NCBI RefSeq assembly: GCF_017876315.1
Contig: NZ_JAGINU010000001.1
Location: 6,324,001-6,388,000 of the forward strand
DNA: 64,000 bases
Origin: Pseudonocardia parietis
GTDB taxonomy: Bacteria; Actinomycetota; Actinomycetes; Mycobacteriales; Pseudonocardiaceae
Direction: 5' to 3'
Positions 59,074-64,000 of this stretch are shown here, piece by piece (position 1 is the first letter of the stretch; each line of letters opens with the position of its first letter). The translations under genes were made by a program, and so were the position numbers. Under the pieces are notes generated by a model that was given only the letters and a program-made list of their open reading frames with translations, was not told the origin of the DNA and did not search any database.

Positions 59074-59985
59074 ATGGCCCGCAGCGACGCGACACCGCCC
59101 CCGGGGCCCGGCCGTCCGGGACCAGGTGGATGCACGACGAGCGAGGGCGGCGCGGCACGGCCCCCGGCCACCCCGCATCGCAGCGGCCGGAGCGGGGTCG
59201 TCGGCACGATCGGCGCGGTGGGCGGGGTCGTCGGCGGTCTGATCGGGGGCGGTAGCGGGGTCCTGTTCGTGCCCGCCCTCGACCGGTTCACGGCGATGTC
59301 GCGGGCCCGGGTGCACGGGACGTCCACGATCGCCAACATCGGCGTCTGCGTCGCGGGGGCGGCGGGTTACGCCGCCGGCGGTGGCGCGCTGGACCTGCGG
59401 GTCGGGGCCGGGCTGATCGTCGGCGCGACGATCGGCGGCGTGATCGGCCCACGGCTGCTGGCCCGGGCGTCGGAGAACCTGCTGCGGGTACTGCTGATCG
59501 CGATCCTGGTGCTCACCGCGGCGAAGCTGGCCGTCGACGCGTTCGCGCCGGCGCTGCTCTCCGATGCCCTCGTGCCGGATCGGTTGATCGCCGACCCGTG
59601 GTTCCTGCACTCGGCGACGACCGTGGTCGGGCTGGTCATCGGCGCGTGGGCCGGGGCGATGGGGCTGGGCGGCGGGTTGCTGGCGGTGCCGGCGATGGTG
59701 CTGCTGTTCGGGACCGAGCTGCACGTCGCGGCGGGGACGTCGCTGCTGATGTTCATCCCGAACTCGATCGTCGGCACGGTCGTGCACCTGCGCCAGGGGA
59801 CGGCGTCGTGGCGGTGGGGCCGGTTGCTCGCGATCACCGCCGCGCCCGGGACGCTCGCCGGCGTCGCGCTCGGGCTCTCGCTGGACGCGGTCGTGCTCGG
59901 ACTGGTGTTCGCGACGTTCGCGGCGGTGATGGCGGTGCGGGAGACGGTCCAGCTCCTGCGACGGCGACGCCACAGCAGCAGCTGA
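59074..59985 (+). CDS. TauE/SafE-family sulfite exporter-like permease
   Basis: A 303-residue membrane protein with eight predicted helices in two halves. Repeated family motifs are VGGLIGGGSGVLFVPAL near 52-68 and AGAMGLGGGLLAVPAMVLL near 193-211, followed by GTSLLMFIPNSIVGTVVHL. TauE/SafE proteins export sulfite or sulfonates or other anions; specificity is not predictable. The first 40 residues are polar and Pro/Gly-rich. The ATG at 59074 is in frame; an ATG 8 bases earlier is not. Confidence 0.87.
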   Translation: MARSDATPPPGPGRPGPGGCTTSEGGAARPPATPHRSGRSGVVGTIGAVGGVVGGLIGGGSGVLFVPALDRFTAMSRARVHGTSTIANIGVCVAGAAGYAAGGGALDLRVGAGLIVGATIGGVIGPRLLARASENLLRVLLIAILVLTAAKLAVDAFAPALLSDALVPDRLIADPWFLHSATTVVGLVIGAWAGAMGLGGGLLAVPAMVLLFGTELHVAAGTSLLMFIPNSIVGTVVHLRQGTASWRWGRLLAITAAPGTLAGVALGLSLDAVVLGLVFATFAAVMAVRETVQLLRRRRHSSS

Positions 59986-60009
59986 AAACACGTGCGCCCG
60001 GGGCCTCGG

Positions 60010-60034
60010 GAGCGCTACTCTGTGGAGTGCGCTC
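60010..60034 (+). promoter_or_regulatory. inverted repeat upstream of the HelD-family gene
   Basis: GAGCGC-T-ACTC-TGTG-GAGT-GCGCTC pairs over 10 bases with one bulge. It contains TACTCT (60016-60021), a possible -10, 66 bases before the GTG start. It could be an operator or a leader hairpin controlling the helicase gene. Confidence 0.4.
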
Positions 60035-60086
60035 AAGTGGAGAACCGACAGCCCTACAGGCACAGTTTAGCACGGATGGGAAGAGC

Positions 60087-62333
60087 GTGAACAGTCCCCT
60101 GCTCGAGAGGGAGACGGCGGCGGAGACCGGACGGATCCGCCGGTTGCACGCGATGCTCACCGCTGAACTCGAGGACGCCACGGCCCGGGCACAGGGCAGG
60201 CTCGGCGCGGCGACGGGCGAGGAGCTCAGCGCCCGCTGGGAGCGCGACGTCGCGGTGCACCGCTGGTCGGAGCGGGCGCACGCGCTGCGGGCCGCCCGCT
60301 CGGGGCTGTGCTTCGGCCGGCTCGACCACGCCCCCGGCGCCACGAGCTACATCGGCCGCATCGGGCTCACCGACCCGTCCGACGGCGAGAGCGCGCTGCT
60401 CGACTGGCGGGCACCCGGCGCCCGGCCGTTCTACTGCGCCACGCCGGTCACACCGCTCGGGGTGACCCGGCGACGGCATTTCCAGCTCGCCGGCACCGCA
60501 CCCGACGAGCGGGTCGCCACCTTCCACGACGACGTCCTGGACCGGTCCGCGCTCTCCGGAACCGACGCCGGCGCCGCGTCCGACCCGGCGCTGTTCGCCG
60601 CGCTCACCGCACCGCGCGGGTCGACGATGCGCGACATCGTGACGACGATCCAGGCCGAGCAGGACGAGATCATCCGGCTCCCGCTCTCCGGAACCGTCGT
60701 GATCGAGGGCGGCCCGGGGACCGGCAAGACCGCGGTCGCGCTGCACCGCGTCGCCTACCTGCTCTACACCCACCGCGAGCGGCTGGCCCGCAGCGGCGTC
60801 CTGGTCGTCGGTCCGAGCGCCGGGTTCGTGCACTACGTCGGCGGTGTGCTCCCCGCACTCGGTGAGTCGGCGGTGGTGTTCACGACGCCCGGCCGGCTGG
60901 CCCACGGTGTCGTCGCGACCGCCCTCGACGCTCCCGGAGTGGCCCGGGCGAAGGGCGGTCTGGCGATGGTGGACGTGCTGCGCCGCGCCGTCGCCGACCG
61001 CCAGGAGCTCCCGCGCGAGACGATCGCGATCGAGCTCGAAGACGTCACGGTCGAGCTCGACCGGGCGACCGCCGAACAAGCGCGCCGCCGGGCCCGGGCC
61101 ACCGGTCTCCCCCACAACGCCGCACGCGCGACGTTCCGCGACACCCTCGGCCGGCTGCTCGTCGACCAGGGACTCGAGCGGCTCGGCCACAGCCTGGAGG
61201 ACCCGCCGGAGATCGCCGAGCTCCTCGCCGGTCTCGGTGACCTGCCGGAGATCGAACCGGCGGGCGCGGCCGAGGTGACGGCCGAGATGCGCCACGGGTT
61301 GCGCGACAACCTGCGCTCGGAGCCCGGCTTCCACGCGGCCGTCGAGCGGCTCTGGCCGGTCCTGACGCCCGAGCGGGCACTGGCCGAGCTGCTCGCGTCC
61401 CGGGAGCGGCTGGCCACGGCAGGTGCCGGCACCGATCTCTCCGGGCTCTACCGCGCCGAGGGATCCCGGTGGACGGTCGCGGACGCACCGCTGCTCGACG
61501 AGCTGGCCGAGCTGCTCGGTGCCCCGCCCGCAGGCCCCACCGCAGCGACCGGCGAACCCGACGGCCACTACGCCACGGACGTGCTGGCGATCCTGGACTC
61601 GGCCGACCGGGACCTGGCCGGGGAGGACCCCGACGAGGCCCGCCCGACCGACTTCGTCACCGCCGACGTGCTCGCCGCCCGGCACGTCGCCGGCCTCGCG
61701 GGGACGGTCGCCGAGCGCGCGGCCGCCGACCGGGACTGGCGCTACGGGCACCTCGTCGTCGACGAGGCGCAGGAGCTGTCCGCGATGGACTGGCACGTGC
61801 TGCTGCGCCGCTGCCCGTCCCGCTCGATCACCGCGGTGGGCGACCTCGCCCAGCGCAGCGCCCCCGCCGGTGCGGACAGCTGGGCCCAGGTGCTCGGCCC
61901 GCACCTCGCCGCCCGCTGGACGCACCGCACGCTGACGGTCAACTACCGGACACCGGCCGAGATCATGGCACCGGCCGCCGAGGTGCTGGCCACGTTCGCC
62001 CCCGGCCACCGCCCGCCGGAGTCGGTGCGCGAGACCGGCGAGCACCCGTGGGAGCGCACGGTGCCCGCGACCGAGCTCGCCGCCGAGGTGCGCGCGGCCG
62101 CCGAGGACGAGCGGGCGCGGGCGGACGGCGGGACGGTGGCCGTGATCGCCGCCGACCCCGGGGAGCTCACCGGGCTGCCGGTGCCGGTGCACAGCCCGGT
62201 GTCGGCGAAGGGCCTCGAGTTCGACGCCGTCGTGATCGTCGACCCGGATCGGATCCGGGCGAAGCAGCCCGCGGACCTCTACGTCTCGATGACCCGGGCC
62301 ACGCAACGACTGGGAATGGTCCGGCCCGGCTAG
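60087..62333 (+). CDS. HelD-family RNA polymerase-recycling motor ATPase (UvrD/SF1 type)
   Basis: A 748-residue SF1 ATPase of the HelD/HelR family. Walker A GGPGTGKT is at 208-215, preceded by the Q-motif region EQDEIIRLP, and Walker B VVDEAQELS is near 557-565. A split helicase core follows with VNYRTPAEIM, KGLEFDAVVIVDPD and the final motif VSMTRATQRL. The N-terminal coiled coil (about 1-75) would enter the RNA polymerase secondary channel. HelD proteins release stalled polymerase from DNA, and HelR members also displace rifamycins (family knowledge). GTG 60087 is chosen as the nearest start. Its stop shares the CTAG tetramer with the opposite gene. Confidence 0.88.
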   Translation: MNSPLLERETAAETGRIRRLHAMLTAELEDATARAQGRLGAATGEELSARWERDVAVHRWSERAHALRAARSGLCFGRLDHAPGATSYIGRIGLTDPSDGESALLDWRAPGARPFYCATPVTPLGVTRRRHFQLAGTAPDERVATFHDDVLDRSALSGTDAGAASDPALFAALTAPRGSTMRDIVTTIQAEQDEIIRLPLSGTVVIEGGPGTGKTAVALHRVAYLLYTHRERLARSGVLVVGPSAGFVHYVGGVLPALGESAVVFTTPGRLAHGVVATALDAPGVARAKGGLAMVDVLRRAVADRQELPRETIAIELEDVTVELDRATAEQARRRARATGLPHNAARATFRDTLGRLLVDQGLERLGHSLEDPPEIAELLAGLGDLPEIEPAGAAEVTAEMRHGLRDNLRSEPGFHAAVERLWPVLTPERALAELLASRERLATAGAGTDLSGLYRAEGSRWTVADAPLLDELAELLGAPPAGPTAATGEPDGHYATDVLAILDSADRDLAGEDPDEARPTDFVTADVLAARHVAGLAGTVAERAAADRDWRYGHLVVDEAQELSAMDWHVLLRRCPSRSITAVGDLAQRSAPAGADSWAQVLGPHLAARWTHRTLTVNYRTPAEIMAPAAEVLATFAPGHRPPESVRETGEHPWERTVPATELAAEVRAAAEDERARADGGTVAVIAADPGELTGLPVPVHSPVSAKGLEFDAVVIVDPDRIRAKQPADLYVSMTRATQRLGMVRPG

Positions 62334-63214
62334 AAGGCGGGCCAGGGGATCGCCGGGCCGTATCCCTCGGGCCCGGGGAAGCGCGGCTCGACGAGGAGGT
62401 GGTCGATGCGCGAGCGCAGCGCGGCCACCTCCCGCCGGGTGACGTGCTCGCCCAGCGTGTCGGCGGCGTCCCCGGCCAGACGCGCGCGCAGCTCCTTGAG
62501 CTGCGCGGTGTGCTCCTCGCCGATCTCGTCGCCGATCCAGCCCCACAACACGGTGCGCAGCTTCGGCTCGGTGTGCAGGGTGAGGCCGTGGTCGACGCCG
62601 TACACGTCGCCGTCGCCGGCCAGGATCACGTGCCCGCCCTTGCGGTCGGCGTTGTTGACGACGACGTCGAACAGCGCCATCGCCCGCAGCCGCGGGTGGT
62701 CGGCGTGCACCAGCACCACCGGGTCACCGGCGCCGTCGCGGGCCCGCAGGACCGGCAGCCAGCCGTCCGGGACGCCGCCGGGCTCGCACAGCTCCACGAG
62801 GGACTCGGCGGCCAGCGCGATGGTCTCCTCGTCGATGTCGCCCTCGAGGTCGTCCGCGGGAGTCGGCTCGGTCAGCGCGCTCTCGTCCCCGGAGGACACC
62901 CACGCCTGGACCATGCCCGGCCCGAACGGCGCCTCCTGGCGCAGGACCGTCGGCGGCACGACGTGCAGCCCGGAGATCTCCGAGATGAGGTACGCCCCGA
63001 CCTCGCGGCCGGCGAGCGTGCCGTCCGGGAAGTCCCACAGCGGGCGCTCCCCGCGGACCGGCTTGTAGACGCAGCGCAGCTCGACGCCGTCGGAGGTGAC
63101 GGTGCCGAACAGGGTGGCGTTCGAGGCGTCGACCAGGCGCCCGGTGATCTCCATGCGACCGCGGTCCAGGACGTCGAGGACGGCCGGGTCCCGCAGGCCG
63201 GGAACCCCGCTCAC
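62330..63214 (-). CDS. SCO1664-family PI3/4-kinase-like protein
   Basis: A 294-residue actinobacterial protein with a phosphoinositide-kinase-like fold. GRLVDASNATLFGTV opens the family, VYKPVRGERPLWDFPDGTLAGREVGAYLIS holds the nucleotide Lys, and VVNNADRKGGHV and VYGVDHGLTLH resemble the catalytic and metal-binding loops. No substrate is known. GTG 63214 overlaps the DUF3090 stop as GTGA. The gene order histidine phosphatase-DUF3090-SCO1664 is conserved near the mycothiol gene mshC in many actinobacteria; mshC is not adjacent here. Confidence 0.85.
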   Translation of the reverse strand: MSGVPGLRDPAVLDVLDRGRMEITGRLVDASNATLFGTVTSDGVELRCVYKPVRGERPLWDFPDGTLAGREVGAYLISEISGLHVVPPTVLRQEAPFGPGMVQAWVSSGDESALTEPTPADDLEGDIDEETIALAAESLVELCEPGGVPDGWLPVLRARDGAGDPVVLVHADHPRLRAMALFDVVVNNADRKGGHVILAGDGDVYGVDHGLTLHTEPKLRTVLWGWIGDEIGEEHTAQLKELRARLAGDAADTLGEHVTRREVAALRSRIDHLLVEPRFPGPEGYGPAIPWPAF

Positions 63215-63798
63215 TCGGCCTCGGCCACGGGGTTGCGGTCGTGGTAGCCGTTGAGCCGCACGCAGACGTGGCCCTCCGGGTCCAGCGGCTCCGCGCACAG
63301 CGGGCACGGCGCGCGCCCCGCGGAGACGACCTTCCCGGCGCGGTCGGCGAACGCCTTCGCCGCCGTCGGCGACAGGAACACCCGCAGCGCGTCCGGCCCC
63401 TCCTCGGTGTCGTCGAGGACGACCGACTCGTCGATCTCCTCCTCGGTCACCGCCAGGAGCTCGACGACGATCGAGCTGGAGTCCGCGTCCCAGCCCAGGC
63501 CCATCGTGCCGACCCGGAACTCCTCCTCGAGCGGAACGTTGAGCGGGTCGTTGTCGGACGAGCCGGACTCGGCAGGCGTGCCCTCGGCCAGGTTCTCCTC
63601 GCCGAACCGCTTCGCCACCTCACCGAGCAGCGCGGTGATCCGTTCCGCCAGCACCGTGACCTGCTGTTTCTCCAGCAGCACACTGATCGTGCGGGCGCTC
63701 TCGATCGCCTGTAGGTAGAAGGCCCGATCGCCGGGCTCGCCGACGGTCCCGGCCACGAAGCGGTCCGGGCGGCGGAAGACGTGGATGACGCGTGCCAT
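63211..63798 (-). CDS. DUF3090 protein (zinc-ribbon-tailed)
   Basis: A 195-residue conserved actinobacterial protein. MARVIHVFRRPDRFVAGTVG is the family opening, with the body RAFYLQAIESARTISVLLEKQQV and FRVGTMGLGWD. The C-terminal CPLCAEPLDPEGHVCVRLNGYH has a CxxC...C/H set likely to bind zinc. The function is unknown. ATG 63798 starts the conserved N-terminus. It overlaps the SCO1664-type gene by 4 bases, so the two proteins probably act together. Confidence 0.9.
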   Translation of the reverse strand: MARVIHVFRRPDRFVAGTVGEPGDRAFYLQAIESARTISVLLEKQQVTVLAERITALLGEVAKRFGEENLAEGTPAESGSSDNDPLNVPLEEEFRVGTMGLGWDADSSSIVVELLAVTEEEIDESVVLDDTEEGPDALRVFLSPTAAKAFADRAGKVVSAGRAPCPLCAEPLDPEGHVCVRLNGYHDRNPVAEAE

Positions 63799-63894
63799 GA
63801 CCGTTGCCAGGGTAGGCGACACGGAACCCCGGGGCATCCCCGCCATCCCCCACCGGCGCCGTCACCACCGGCGATGCGAGATGGATCACCTTGT

Positions 63895-64000
63895 TCAGGC
63901 GTTGGTGGGCCCGCCGACGACGGCGTCGGACGGCGCCTGCTCCTCCGACGGCGGCTTCGGGACGAGGCTCGCCACGTCCCCGGACTGCTCGTTCATCCGG
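63895..64000 (-). CDS. C-terminal fragment of a histidine-phosphatase-family protein (MSMEG_4193-like)
   Basis: Only the last 34 codons are inside the window. The frame reads ...MNEQSGDVASLVPKPP and ends DAVVGGPTNA before TGA at 63895-63897. This tail matches the end of MSMEG_4193-type phosphoglycerate-mutase-fold phosphatases, and gene order (immediately upstream of DUF3090 and the SCO1664-type gene) agrees. The catalytic RHG motif lies beyond the edge, so the call leans on synteny. Confidence 0.6.
   Translation of the reverse strand, partial: RMNEQSGDVASLVPKPPSEEQAPSDAVVGGPTNA

Noticed and set aside
57898..60063. Upstream in-frame extension of gnd to 1200 codons
   Set aside because: The extension is antisense to the TauE gene and out of phase with the hydrolase; conservation of Gnd begins at the ATG at 57897, which has a good ribosome site.
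59986..60086. Rifamycin-associated element before the HelD-family gene
   Set aside because: I looked for a GGGGCTTG...CAAGCCCC-like inverted repeat, from memory of the element, and saw none; the inverted repeat present is different.
60054..62546. An 830-codon reverse-strand open frame
   Set aside because: Antisense shadow of the HelD-family gene; no domain, and it crosses into the SCO1664-type gene.

Overview
The window is about 64 kb of very GC-rich DNA (roughly 70-75% G+C by eye), densely packed with genes that favour GTG starts and 4-bp GTGA/ATGA overlaps. This points to a high-GC actinobacterium. Mycofactocin-type dehydrogenases, DinB/mycothiol-type proteins, DUF3090 and SCO1664-family proteins, oligoribonuclease and an IdeR-like iron box are typical of mycolic and pseudonocardial actinomycetes. 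A Pseudonocardia-like genome is the best guess (inference). No phage, transposase, CRISPR array or replication origin is visible.

Region 1 (1-12.2 kb) is mixed housekeeping and metabolic: a cut CobW-type GTPase, a PfkB sugar kinase, a secreted GH16 glycoside hydrolase, a DUF985 cupin, a CHAD/PHP pair, a FAD-linked 2-hydroxyacid oxidase, a renalase-like oxidoreductase, a PPOX-type flavoprotein, menaquinone-pathway MenC, and a TetR regulator with a siderophore-interacting reductase. Region 2 (12.4-30 kb) holds a FadD-type ligase, an iron-box-controlled sucrase/ferredoxin-like protein, a HAD phosphatase with a GNAT, two bacterial PH-domain membrane proteins, a HerA-like ATPase, orn, tRNA-His and two identical tRNA-Lys genes closed by an 18-bp perfect hairpin, a methyltransferase, a flavin monooxygenase, LapA-domain protein, asparaginase, WYL regulator, a DUF222-HNH protein with an 18-bp repeat tail, a monooxygenase-fold protein and TerC.

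Region 3 (30-44.5 kb) is the most distinctive: a catabolic island. A TetR regulator sits behind a mycofactocin-coupled SDR. A GbsR/MarR regulator is divergent from a GMC oxidoreductase-M20 amidohydrolase pair. A tight seven-gene reverse-strand operon (acyl-CoA ligase, KstD-like flavoprotein, second ligase, NDMA-dependent alcohol dehydrogenase, two SnoaL-fold proteins, aromatic-acid-type MFS transporter) faces it. The same 18-bp operator-like sequence (17/18 identical) lies at the SDR promoter and at the promoter of the seven-gene operon. This defines a probable TetR regulon for uptake and mycofactocin-dependent oxidation of an alicyclic or aromatic alcohol; the substrate is unknown.

Region 4 (44.6-52.4 kb) is a glycerol locus built from two divergent modules around an IclR regulator: iclR-glpK-glpF on the reverse strand and glpF-glpK-glpD on the forward strand. 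Between iclR and the reverse glpK are three perfect 38-bp tandem repeats, each carrying a hairpin, a Shine-Dalgarno sequence and an ATGA stop/start overlap. They form a chain of 13-codon micro-ORFs that ends at glpK.

Region 5 (52.4-64 kb) holds tandem DinB/DUF664 paralogues, a serine/threonine dehydratase, a flavoprotein, a DUF2127 membrane protein, gnd, an epoxide-hydrolase-like enzyme, a TauE/SafE permease, a HelD-family RNA polymerase-recycling helicase, and the conserved SCO1664-DUF3090-histidine phosphatase trio, the last cut by the window end.
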